From Gammaproteobacteria bacterium (GTDB lineage: Bacteria > Pseudomonadota > Gammaproteobacteria > SZUA-229), in contig JAJRUQ010000076.1 in NCBI GenBank assembly GCA_024277705.1, forward strand, positions 1 through 45,823: a stretch of 45,823 bases of DNA. The letters are read 5' to 3'. The position numbers and the translations under genes are program-made. This document shows, piece by piece, positions 31,488 through 41,191 of the stretch. The notes beneath the pieces were generated by a model, which saw nothing but the letters and a program-made list of their open reading frames with translations, made no database searches and was not told the origin of the DNA. Each line of letters opens with the position of its first letter. The first letter of the stretch is position 1.

Positions 31488-33749
31488 ATGTTAAACATAA
31501 TAATAAATAAACATATGGCAAATAATTTTCTGGACGGGCAAAACATGAACTTACATTCACTGGGCAAATATATAGTACAGACAGTTTCATTATTCTGTCT
31601 GTTGAGCACCATGGCGATAGCAAAAACAGAAGCCACAGAAAAGTCCACGGCAAGCGGTCTTAACAGTATTCAAAGCGTAGAATACACAACCTTATCGGGT
31701 AATCGTCTGCAAATCAGCCTTGCCATGAGCAAAGAAGCCATTAACCCGCTGAGTTTTACCATTGATAATCCGGCTCGAATCGCTTTTGATTTTGCCAATA
31801 CCGGCAGCAAACTACCAAAACGTTCACAGCCCATTGGTATCGGCATTGCCCAGTCAATTACCACCATTTCCACCAAAACAAAAACTCGCGTGATCTTAAA
31901 CCTGACCGAAGTCGTCCCCTATCAGGTAACAACACAGGGTAAAAACGTATTAATCACCCTGGACAGTGAAGCCACCGGTGCCGCATTTGAAGAAACCATC
32001 GCAGAAACCAGCATTCCGGGTAGTGCACCTCGTTTCTCAGACAAGATGCGTGGCATTGATAATATCGATTTCAGACGTGGACAGGACGGTGAAGGCCGTG
32101 TGGTCATTCATTTAACAGATGCCAATATTCCAATGGACATCAGTGAAGAATTTGGCAAGGTTGTGGTGAAATTTCTTGGTATTAAACTACCCGATGAACT
32201 GCGACAGACACTGGATGTGATTGATTTTGCCACACCGGTTAAAACCATCAGCAGTTTTGAAGAAGACGATACCGTAAGAGTTGAAATTGAACCCATCAAC
32301 AGTAATTATGAACACGTCGCCTATCAGGCCAATAATATTTTTACCATTGAACTTAAGCCCATCAGTGAAGAAGAACTTGAAGAAGTTAAAAAAGACAAAT
32401 TCGGTTACACCGGCGAACGTCTGTCACTTAATTTTCAGGACATCCCGGTACGTGCGGTATTACAGTTAATTGCTGACTTTACCAGCCTTAATGTAGTGGT
32501 CAGTGATTCTGTCGACGGTAACCTCACACTGCGTTTGAAAAACGTCCCCTGGGACCAGGCACTGGATATCATCTTAAAAGCCAAAGGCCTGTCTAAACGT
32601 GAATCCGGCACTGTCATGATGATCGCACCAAGTGAAGAAATAGCAGCTCAGGAAAAAATTGACCTGGAAGCGCAACAGTCAATCACTGAACTGGCCCCGA
32701 TCAGAAGTGCTTTTTTCACCATTAACTTTGCCAAAGTTTCTGATCTGGCAACCCTGTTTAGCGGTGAAGCAAGTGGCGGTGGCGATGATGAAGGTTTTAG
32801 CGATAGCAGTTCAAGCGGTGGTATTTTAAGCTCCCGTGGCAGCGTTATTATTGACGAAAGAACCAATACCTTAATCGTAAAAGATACCGAGGAAGTATTA
32901 TCAGAAGTGCGCCGCACCCTGAAAAAACTCGATATCCCAATTCGTCAGGTGATGATTTCTTCACGTATTGTTATTGCAACGGATGAATTCACCAAAGAGT
33001 TAGGCTCACGTTTTGGCGTTACCAGCGCAAAAGCAAGTGGCAGCGGCTTTGGTACAACCACCGGTACTTTTGCCGGTGCCGATGCAATATCTTCCAGCGG
33101 CATTGATAACATTGCCGCCACCGGTAACCCGGAACCTTTTACTTTCCCAAGTGGCACGGCTGCATCCGATCGCCTTAATGTCGACCTGGGAACGGCAGGC
33201 GCTGCCGGCAGTCTTGCCTTTGCCGTACTTACCGGCAGTTCATTGATCGATCTTGAGATTTCAGCACTACAGGCTGAAAATGAAGGCGAAATTGTTTCCA
33301 GTCCACGCGTGGTAACGGCCGACAGGCATCTGGCACGTATTGAACAAGGTGTTGAAATCCCCTACCTGTCAGCAGCATCCAGTGGTGCAACCCGGGTACA
33401 GTTCAAAAAAGCCGTATTAAGTATTGAAGTAACACCACAGATCACCCCGGATGATCGTGTGATTATGGATCTTTCTGTCAATAACGACAGTGTCGGTGAT
33501 ATTTTTAACGGTATTCCCAGTATTGATACCCGTGAAGTCAATACGCAGGTATTAGTAAACAACGGTGACACCGTGGTCCTCGGTGGTATCTACGAACAGA
33601 TAACGCGAAACAATGTTCAGAAAGTACCTTTCCTGGGTGACATTCCTATCATCGGCTACTTTTTCAGACACACTCTGGAGAGTGATGAAAAACGGGAACT
33701 GCTTATTTTTGTTACCCCTAAAATTCTTAAAGACGCCTTATCTTTATAA
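31488..33749 (+). CDS. pilQ: Type IV pilus secretin PilQ (start 31488 inferred from GGAG and ATG; track start is the TTG at 31476)
   Basis: AMIN-like N-terminus, 'LSLNFQDIPVRAVLQLIADFTSLNVVVSDSVDGNLTLRLKNVPWDQALDIIL', secretin 'VPFLGDIPIIGYFFR...KRELLIFVTPKIL'. Confidence 0.97.
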   Translation: MLNIIINKHMANNFLDGQNMNLHSLGKYIVQTVSLFCLLSTMAIAKTEATEKSTASGLNSIQSVEYTTLSGNRLQISLAMSKEAINPLSFTIDNPARIAFDFANTGSKLPKRSQPIGIGIAQSITTISTKTKTRVILNLTEVVPYQVTTQGKNVLITLDSEATGAAFEETIAETSIPGSAPRFSDKMRGIDNIDFRRGQDGEGRVVIHLTDANIPMDISEEFGKVVVKFLGIKLPDELRQTLDVIDFATPVKTISSFEEDDTVRVEIEPINSNYEHVAYQANNIFTIELKPISEEELEEVKKDKFGYTGERLSLNFQDIPVRAVLQLIADFTSLNVVVSDSVDGNLTLRLKNVPWDQALDIILKAKGLSKRESGTVMMIAPSEEIAAQEKIDLEAQQSITELAPIRSAFFTINFAKVSDLATLFSGEASGGGDDEGFSDSSSSGGILSSRGSVIIDERTNTLIVKDTEEVLSEVRRTLKKLDIPIRQVMISSRIVIATDEFTKELGSRFGVTSAKASGSGFGTTTGTFAGADAISSSGIDNIAATGNPEPFTFPSGTAASDRLNVDLGTAGAAGSLAFAVLTGSSLIDLEISALQAENEGEIVSSPRVVTADRHLARIEQGVEIPYLSAASSGATRVQFKKAVLSIEVTPQITPDDRVIMDLSVNNDSVGDIFNGIPSIDTREVNTQVLVNNGDTVVLGGIYEQITRNNVQKVPFLGDIPIIGYFFRHTLESDEKRELLIFVTPKILKDALSL

Positions 33750-33807
33750 ACAATTAAAGGCTTACACCATTCGAGTAAAGCTCGTTTTTGTGTGACCAGC
33801 TATTACA

Positions 33808-33838
33808 TAACAGACAAAAGCTGTACGTTTGTCTGTTA
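33808..33838 (+). promoter_or_regulatory. Perfect 11-bp hairpin in the leader, adjacent to the Shine-Dalgarno of the Ig-like lipoprotein gene
   Basis: TAACAGACAAA-AGCTGTACG-TTTGTCTGTTA, followed by CTGGAGATCATAATATG. Confidence 0.6.
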
Positions 33839-33852
33839 CTGGAGATCATAAT

Positions 33853-36800
33853 ATGTACTTACAACGTTCAGTAAAATTGATACGGATTTTTTCTTTACTT
33901 ACTCTGGCAGCAATAACTTCTGCCTGTGGCAACGACAGCCCGTTCTCACCACCCCCTGTCAGTGATACCAGTGGCACTCGAATCGGTGCCAATATCAATG
34001 GCTCTTTTACTGAAGGCGCGATCTCTATTTCACCCGACGCCATCTCCACCGGTGAAACCTCAACCGTTAGCGTTGATATCGTTGATGTTAACGGTCAGGC
34101 AGTTCTCAGCAGTGCCTCGGTGACTTTTTCATCCACCTGCGTCACCAGTGGCGATGCCAGCTTTGGCAGTACCACAGTCACCACCACTACCGGTAACGCA
34201 TCCACCAGTTATATCCCGCAGGGCTGTAGCGGACAGGACACCATTACTGCCTCATTGAATACCACAACACAAACTGCCACCGGCACAGTCACCATCGCCA
34301 CATCAACCATACGCTTTGGTTCAACAGTCGATGGTACATTCATTGATGGTTTAGTTGTCGTTTCACCCGACAATATCTCATCAAACGGCACCGCCTCTAT
34401 TTCAGTTGATATCACCGATGCAACCGGCAATCTGATCACCACCGGCTCCAGTGTGACCTTTTCGTCAACCTGTGCCAGTGCCGGCACCGCCAGCTTCGGC
34501 AATGCAACTGTTGTTACCATTACCGGCAGTGCGGTAACCACCTATAATGCATCCGGCTGTACCGGTATTGATACCATCACCGCAACCCTGGCCAGTGCCG
34601 GCTTAACCGCTACCGGCACTGTCACCCTCGGTTCTTCCACCACGGTCAGAATCGGCTCCTCTGTTAACGGGTCTTTTAATGAAGGCGTACTGTCAATTCC
34701 AGCCAGTGCAATTGCGGCTGGCACCAGCAGTGACATTACTATCGACATTGTTGATTCAGCAGGTAATCCGATAAACGCCAGCATTACTATCGATTTTTCA
34801 TCGGCATGTGTCAGCAGCGGTAATGCCAGCTTTACCAATCCCAGCTTTACCACAACATCGGGAACAGCAACCACCACTTATCTGGCGCAGGGCTGTACCG
34901 GCAACGATCTCATCACTGCTACGCTGAGAGGAACAACGCAAACTGCCACCGGCACCATTACCGTCGCTACCACCACTACCCGTTTTGGTTCCACGGTAAA
35001 CAGCACTTTTGTTGATGGACTTATTACTGTCTCACCCAGTATCGTCTCCATCGGCGGCCTGTCGTTTGTTTCTGTCGACATTACTGATGCCAGTGGAAAT
35101 CTTAAAACCGACACTGCCACCGTGGTTTTCTCTTCACCCTGCGCGACGGCAGGCACAGCAAGTTTTGGCAATACCAGCGTAGTTACCATTACCGGAACCG
35201 CCGGCACCACCTATAACGCAGGCACCTGTCCGGCAGGTGCGGATCCGATAACAGCAACTTTTGGTTCCCTGTCTGCAACAGGAACGGTAACCATCGCATC
35301 AACCACCGCGAGTTCCATTCAGTTGACCGCGGTGTCCAATTCGATCATCGCACTTTCCGGCACCGGCAGCTCATCATTGCCGGAAAACGCCAGTGTAAGC
35401 TTCATTGTTAAAGACAACGATGGCCTGCCGATTCAAAACGAAAGCGTCACCTTCTCGCTTAACAGTACGGTAGGCGGTATTTCTTTATCAACCACAAACG
35501 CGACCACCGATGAAACCGGACAGGTGATCACCACGGTACAGTCAGGCACCGTCGCCACCAGTGTGCGCGTGACGGCAACCGTCGACAGTAATACCACCCT
35601 GTCAACAACGTCCAGTACCATTTCAATCTCCACCGGGCCACCGGATCAGAACAGTATTTCACTGTCGGCTTCCGAGTTAAACCCAAGAGCATGGAATGTT
35701 GATGGCAAAACCGTGACTATTTCGGCGCGACTTGCTGACCGCTTCAATAACCCGATCACCGATGGCACCTCCATTTCATTCACCACAGAGCTGGGCGCCA
35801 TCGATGCCAGCTGCACCACGGTCAATGGCGGTTGTGATGTTATCTGGCGCAGTCAGTCACCCAGAACAAATGATCTACCCGCTCCCGGCCAGCCCGGCAT
35901 CACCACCATTATTGCGACGGTCGAAGGCGAAGAGTCCTTCAGCGATGTTGATGCCAACGGTGTGTTTTCCGATGGCGACAGCTTTACTGATTTAGGCGAA
36001 GCCTATCGTGATGATAATGATAATGCGGCATACGATGCCGGTGAGTTTTACGTCGATTTTGACAGCAGCGGTGATTTAACCCCGGCAAACGGTTTATATA
36101 ACGGCAAAGGCTGCACCCATTCAACCTTATGTGACCCGACCTCAGATGCAGTGACAGTACGTGCATCCCTGGTACTGGCCATGGCAGAAAATGCACCTAA
36201 TATTACCAGTATTCAATATAATAACTCTGGTACCGTCGTCGCCGGTACGCCGTTTAGCACGGCTACCGACAGCAGTATTACCTTTACCATTACCGGTCCC
36301 ACAAACGACAACATACTGCCGCTGGGCACCACCATTAAATTTACTTCCACCAACTCCAAGATTGTTGGCGGTGCCGAATATACGGTAGCGAATACCGTGT
36401 ATTCAAACAATACCTACACCGTATTTATTATTGCAGATGGCAATACCGACCCCGGCGTACTCAATACCGAGATCACCATGGGCGACAGCGGCAGCACCTT
36501 CAACCTGACACCGATAGCCATTGACAATACAGTGGTCAGCGGTATCCGAATCGGTTCCATCATTTCCTCAGTATTTACCGAGGGTGTTGTTACCCTGTCA
36601 ACCAACAGCATTACTGCCGGTGGCAGCACAAATGTCAGCGTTGATATTGTTGACCTTACCGGTACCCCGGTAACCAACATCATGACGGTTGATTTTGCTT
36701 CATCCTGCGTCAGTTCCAGTCTGGCAACATTCACCACCCCTACCGTGGTCACCACCAACGGCAATGCCACCACCACCTATACCGACCAGGGCTGCTCCGG

Positions 36801-38199
36801 TGCAGATCTGATTACCGCAACTATTGCCGGCACCACACAAACTGCCGCAGCGACGGTCAACATTAGTGCGACACCACCGGTGGCCGGCTCTATTGAATTA
36901 ACCAGCATTGCAAATCAGACTATCGCTTTGGCCGGTACCGGCAGTGCGTCCGGTCTGCCGGAAACCACCAGCGTTACCTTTACCGTTAAAGATGCACTGG
37001 GCAACCCGGTACAGGGTGAAGCGGTCAGTTTTGCCCTCAATAACGTCGCCGGCGGGGTCAACCTGTCAAACACAAATATCATCAGTGATAATAATGGTCA
37101 GGTCAGTACCACGGTGCAATCCGGTACGGTTGCTACCAATGTGCGGGTGACCGCTACTCTGGACAGCAACACCGCGATCACCATCGCTTCCGACCCTATT
37201 TCTATTGCTACCGGGCCACCGGACCAGAACAGCATGACATTAAAATCAAATGTTTATTCACCAAGAGCATGGGATGTAGACGGTGCAGAAGTAATCATTA
37301 CCGCACATGCGGCTGACCGCTTTAACAACCCGATTACTGATGGCACCCTCATTTCCTTTACCACCGAACTCGGTGCTATCCAGCCAAGTTGTTCCACAGT
37401 AGGTGGCAGCTGTAGTGTGACCTGGATCAGCCAGAATCCGCGTTCAAACACTTTTGATATTGCCAGTAATGTTCTTGGTGATGGTATTTCTACCATTCTA
37501 GCCACCATTGAAGGTGAAGAGTCATTTGTGGATGCTGACAGTAATGGTGTTTATTCCACCGGCGACAGCTTTACCGACCTGCCAGAAGCCTTTATGGATG
37601 TCAACGATAATGGCACTTACGATCCAGGTGAGTTCTTTGTGGACATCAACTCAAACGGTAGCTACGACACCGGTGACACCATTTATAACGGCAAAGGTTG
37701 CACCACCGGCGGCACCGACTGTGATCCGGCATTTGATGCCATTACCGTACGTCAATCACTCCAGCTATTATTAGCCGAAGACAATCCAGTAGTGACACAG
37801 GCAAGCTACAGCCCCGTCACCGGAGCAGTGGCGGTCAATCCTCTGCCGGCATTCAATACCAGCGTTGACAATACCGCATCCATTACGCTTGCCGGAGTCA
37901 ACAATGGTAAAAACCTGCCGGAAGGTACATTGATCACTTTTAGCACAACCAACGGATCCCTTGATCTTGTCACAACTGAGGGACAAATATATTTCCGCGC
38001 CAACCCCACCGACCCTAGTAAAATCAACATCATCACTGTAGGCAGGTCATCAACGGCACAAATCTACGATGTCCAGATTAGTACCGATGGCACTCCGTCT
38101 GCTGATGGTTTTTTATACATTAGCGTTACGATACCATCCGTACCGAACGAGCCAGACATTCCACCGTTCAATATTCAATTAATGGATATTCAGGATTAA
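33853..38199 (+). CDS. Large putative Ig-like-repeat surface lipoprotein with Ca-binding-like Asp/Asn loops
   Basis: 'MYLQRSVKLIRIFSLLTLAAITSAC|GND' lipobox-like N-terminus with SD GGAG; five related ~111-aa Cys-paired repeats and two copies of a ~300-aa Big_1-like/Ca-loop module. Confidence 0.85.
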   Translation: MYLQRSVKLIRIFSLLTLAAITSACGNDSPFSPPPVSDTSGTRIGANINGSFTEGAISISPDAISTGETSTVSVDIVDVNGQAVLSSASVTFSSTCVTSGDASFGSTTVTTTTGNASTSYIPQGCSGQDTITASLNTTTQTATGTVTIATSTIRFGSTVDGTFIDGLVVVSPDNISSNGTASISVDITDATGNLITTGSSVTFSSTCASAGTASFGNATVVTITGSAVTTYNASGCTGIDTITATLASAGLTATGTVTLGSSTTVRIGSSVNGSFNEGVLSIPASAIAAGTSSDITIDIVDSAGNPINASITIDFSSACVSSGNASFTNPSFTTTSGTATTTYLAQGCTGNDLITATLRGTTQTATGTITVATTTTRFGSTVNSTFVDGLITVSPSIVSIGGLSFVSVDITDASGNLKTDTATVVFSSPCATAGTASFGNTSVVTITGTAGTTYNAGTCPAGADPITATFGSLSATGTVTIASTTASSIQLTAVSNSIIALSGTGSSSLPENASVSFIVKDNDGLPIQNESVTFSLNSTVGGISLSTTNATTDETGQVITTVQSGTVATSVRVTATVDSNTTLSTTSSTISISTGPPDQNSISLSASELNPRAWNVDGKTVTISARLADRFNNPITDGTSISFTTELGAIDASCTTVNGGCDVIWRSQSPRTNDLPAPGQPGITTIIATVEGEESFSDVDANGVFSDGDSFTDLGEAYRDDNDNAAYDAGEFYVDFDSSGDLTPANGLYNGKGCTHSTLCDPTSDAVTVRASLVLAMAENAPNITSIQYNNSGTVVAGTPFSTATDSSITFTITGPTNDNILPLGTTIKFTSTNSKIVGGAEYTVANTVYSNNTYTVFIIADGNTDPGVLNTEITMGDSGSTFNLTPIAIDNTVVSGIRIGSIISSVFTEGVVTLSTNSITAGGSTNVSVDIVDLTGTPVTNIMTVDFASSCVSSSLATFTTPTVVTTNGNATTTYTDQGCSGADLITATIAGTTQTAAATVNISATPPVAGSIELTSIANQTIALAGTGSASGLPETTSVTFTVKDALGNPVQGEAVSFALNNVAGGVNLSNTNIISDNNGQVSTTVQSGTVATNVRVTATLDSNTAITIASDPISIATGPPDQNSMTLKSNVYSPRAWDVDGAEVIITAHAADRFNNPITDGTLISFTTELGAIQPSCSTVGGSCSVTWISQNPRSNTFDIASNVLGDGISTILATIEGEESFVDADSNGVYSTGDSFTDLPEAFMDVNDNGTYDPGEFFVDINSNGSYDTGDTIYNGKGCTTGGTDCDPAFDAITVRQSLQLLLAEDNPVVTQASYSPVTGAVAVNPLPAFNTSVDNTASITLAGVNNGKNLPEGTLITFSTTNGSLDLVTTEGQIYFRANPTDPSKINIITVGRSSTAQIYDVQISTDGTPSADGFLYISVTIPSVPNEPDIPPFNIQLMDIQD

Positions 38200-38205
38200 C
38201 AGGAC

Positions 38206-38248
38206 GCCTGTACTGCCGGTGACACTGTCACCGGCAGTACAGGCTTTT
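38206..38248 (+). terminator. 18-bp perfect hairpin with a short T-run after the Ig-like lipoprotein gene
   Basis: GCCTGTACTGCCGGTGAC-ACT-GTCACCGGCAGTACAGGC-TTTT. Confidence 0.8.
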
Positions 38249-38364
38249 ATCATCAGTAACGGCACAACATAGCCATATTAATTGCTTTTGATGATTTAAC
38301 TATTCCTTTAATACCCCTATACTAAGCGGCCGGTACTTTATTCAAAAAGTCAGGCCGTTTTTTT

Positions 38365-38880
38365 ATGCACAAAGCAAACAACATTATATTAATTGGTTTA
38401 ATGGGCACCGGTAAAACTACCGTTGGGCGTCAGCTGTCGCGCAAATTAAAAATGGATTTTTATGACAGCGACCGGGTAATTGAGGAACGCACCGGTGCCG
38501 ACATCCCCCTGATTTTTGAAAAAGAAGGCGAAGCCGGCTTTCGCAAACGCGAGCAGGCCATCATCGATGAACTCACGCAGAAAAAAAATATTATTCTGGC
38601 CACCGGCGGCGGCGCCATACTGAACCCTGAAAACCGCAATCACATGATTAATCGTGGCATTGTGTTCTACCTGAAAAGCAGCCTGCAAACGCTGGTAGAA
38701 CGTACCAGTAAAGATAAAAACAGACCTTTGTTACACGCCGACGAAGCGGTGGAAGTTATTCTGCAGCGGCTGCTCGATGAACGCGGCCCGCTGTACGAAG
38801 AAACAGCTGATTACACAGTGGAAACCGTAAACAACTCGATTCATAGTGTAATACAGGCTATTATTAAGTCTCTGAATTAG
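38365..38880 (+). CDS. aroK: Shikimate kinase
   Basis: 'NIILIGLMGTGKTTVGRQLSRKLKMDFYDSDRVIEERTGADI', 'LATGGGAIL'. Confidence 0.97.
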   Translation: MHKANNIILIGLMGTGKTTVGRQLSRKLKMDFYDSDRVIEERTGADIPLIFEKEGEAGFRKREQAIIDELTQKKNIILATGGGAILNPENRNHMINRGIVFYLKSSLQTLVERTSKDKNRPLLHADEAVEVILQRLLDERGPLYEETADYTVETVNNSIHSVIQAIIKSLN

Positions 38881-38919
38881 TTACACCCATGTTTTTACAC
38901 CACTATAGAAAAAAAACTG

Positions 38920-39996
38920 ATGACAACATTAACTGTTGACCTCGGCGAGCGCAGTTATCCCATTTATATTGATACTGCCCTGCTCGGCCAGAACGATCTG
39001 CTGAAACAACATATTAGCGGCAATAGCGCGCTGATTGTCAGCAATGAAACCGTCGCCCCGCTCTACCTTGAAAAGGTACAGTCAATGCTCGGCGGACTGA
39101 AACACGAGGCGGTAATACTGCCTGACGGCGAAAAATATAAAAATCTGGAAGTGCTAAACCAGATTTATGATGGCCTGTTACGCAATCGATTCGACCGCAA
39201 TACCACCATAATCGCACTCGGTGGCGGCGTGGTTGGTGACATGGCGGGTTTTGCTGCCGCCAGTTATCAACGTGGCGTCCACCTGTTGCAAATCCCCACC
39301 ACCTTGTTGTCACAGGTAGACTCCTCTGTTGGTGGTAAAACCGGTGTTAACCATGCTCTGGGTAAAAACATGATTGGCGCTTTTTACCAGCCCAAAGCGG
39401 TTATTGCCGATACCGATACTCTGGACACCCTGCCCGACCGCGAACTCAGTGCCGGCATGGCCGAGATTATTAAATACGGCCTGATATGTAATGCGGATTT
39501 TTTCTCATGGCTGGAACAGAATATGCCGGCGCTTCTGGCACGTGATAAAAAAGCCTTAACCTATGCCATCGAAGTCTCCTGCCGAACTAAGGCCGAAGTG
39601 GTGGCAGCGGATGAGCGCGAAAGCGGCAAACGTGCATTATTAAACCTGGGACACACTTTCGGTCATGCCATTGAAAATGGCCTGGGTTATGGACAGTGGC
39701 TGCATGGTGAAGCAGTCGGTGCCGGTATGTGCATGGCAGCTATCATGTCTGAGCACATGGGCTGGATGGACAAACAGGACAAGGAAAAAACCATCCGTCT
39801 TATCGAACAGGCAAAACTGCCAAGCAAAGCCCCCGACTCTATGACTAGCGAACAGTTTCTGAAACTGATGTCGGTGGACAAAAAAGTACTGGATGGTGTA
39901 CTGCGGCTGGTTTTAATGAAAGGCATCGGCAAGTCAGTGGTTACCGATGAATACAAAGCAGATGACCTGCGCACCGCCATCAAACTTTCATCCTGA
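38920..39996 (+). CDS. aroB: 3-dehydroquinate synthase
   Basis: '[20 protein letters not shown]', '[47 protein letters not shown]'. Confidence 0.98.
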   Translation: MTTLTVDLGERSYPIYIDTALLGQNDLLKQHISGNSALIVSNETVAPLYLEKVQSMLGGLKHEAVILPDGEKYKNLEVLNQIYDGLLRNRFDRNTTIIALGGGVVGDMAGFAAASYQRGVHLLQIPTTLLSQVDSSVGGKTGVNHALGKNMIGAFYQPKAVIADTDTLDTLPDRELSAGMAEIIKYGLICNADFFSWLEQNMPALLARDKKALTYAIEVSCRTKAEVVAADERESGKRALLNLGHTFGHAIENGLGYGQWLHGEAVGAGMCMAAIMSEHMGWMDKQDKEKTIRLIEQAKLPSKAPDSMTSEQFLKLMSVDKKVLDGVLRLVLMKGIGKSVVTDEYKADDLRTAIKLSS

Positions 39997-40006
39997 AGGA
40001 CCGGCT

Positions 40007-41185
40007 ATGCCCGAAAGCACACAACGAGTTAATTACGCCAGCAACGACAAACAATCCATTGGCCGTCGTTATCAGGAATCACATCCAACCTATCGTAACC
40101 AGTATCAGCGAGACCGCGACCGGATTATTCATTCAGCCGCTTTTCGCCGGCTTGAATATAAAACACAGGTATTTGTTAATCACGAAGGCGACCTGTTCCG
40201 TACCCGTCTGACACATTCCCTGGAAGTAGCACAAATTGCCCGCAGTGTTGCCCGGGAATTACAACTGCATGAAGACTTAACAGAAGCCATCGCGCTGGCT
40301 CATGATTTAGGCCATACCCCCTTCGGACATGCCGGACAAACCGCACTCAATAATTGCATGCAAGATAGCGGCGGCTTTGAACATAATATTCAGTCATTAC
40401 GGGTCATCGACAAACTGGAGCAAAAATACGCTGAGTTTGACGGTCTTAACTTAATGTTTGAAACCCGTGAAGGTGTACTCAAACACTGCTCAAAATTCAA
40501 TGCCGGAAACCTGGGAGATGTCGGCCAGCGCTTTCTGCACAAGAAGCAGGCCTCGCTGGAGGCACAATTAACTGATTTTTCAGATGAGATCGCCTACAAC
40601 AATCACGATATTGATGATGGTATTCGTTACGGCCTGATCAGTATTAATGATTTATTAAAAATCGAATTATTTCGCAAACAATACGATGTGGTAAACAAAC
40701 AATACCCCGGCCTGGATGAAAAAAAACTGATCCATGAAATCATTCGTCGTATGATCAATGTCATGGTGGTCGATTTAATCGATACTTCCAGACAAAATAT
40801 TGCCAATGCAAGGCTGGACAGTATTGAGGATATCCGTAACCAGGCACAAAGGCTTATGGCCTTCAGTGAACAAATGAATGCTAAAAAACACGAACTAAAG
40901 CAGTTTTTACGAAAGAATCTTTATCAACATTACCGCGTTCACCGCATGAGTAAAAAAGCCGCCGATGTCATCGAGGCATTATTTAACGCCTTTATCAATG
41001 ACCTTAAAATTTTACCTACCGAAGCACTGCAGCATTGCCAGACATTAAAAGAAAAACATGGTGACGCCGGTATTACTCGCGGCATTTCTGATTATATTGC
41101 CGGCATGACGGATCGTTATGCCATCGTGGAATATGAACGCATCTTTAATCCAAGACAACTATCCTTTGTAAATTTACACCCGTAA
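40007..41185 (+). CDS. dgt: Deoxyguanosinetriphosphate triphosphohydrolase-like protein (track start 39947 overlaps aroB; ATG at 40007 preferred)
   Basis: 'RDRDRIIHSAAFRRLEYKTQVFVNHEGDLFRTRLTHSLEVAQIARSVAREL', HD motif 'ALAHDLGHTPFGHAG'. Confidence 0.94.
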   Translation: MPESTQRVNYASNDKQSIGRRYQESHPTYRNQYQRDRDRIIHSAAFRRLEYKTQVFVNHEGDLFRTRLTHSLEVAQIARSVARELQLHEDLTEAIALAHDLGHTPFGHAGQTALNNCMQDSGGFEHNIQSLRVIDKLEQKYAEFDGLNLMFETREGVLKHCSKFNAGNLGDVGQRFLHKKQASLEAQLTDFSDEIAYNNHDIDDGIRYGLISINDLLKIELFRKQYDVVNKQYPGLDEKKLIHEIIRRMINVMVVDLIDTSRQNIANARLDSIEDIRNQAQRLMAFSEQMNAKKHELKQFLRKNLYQHYRVHRMSKKAADVIEALFNAFINDLKILPTEALQHCQTLKEKHGDAGITRGISDYIAGMTDRYAIVEYERIFNPRQLSFVNLHP

Positions 41186-41191
41186 ACACCC

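Noticed and set aside
34209-35210. Three consecutive ~110-aa antisense ORFs (34209-34541, 34542-34877, 34878-35210) with similar sequence
   Set aside because: They mirror the 333/336-bp repeat periodicity of the sense Ig-like gene. Codon bias of the repeats leaves the antisense frame open; no independent coding evidence.
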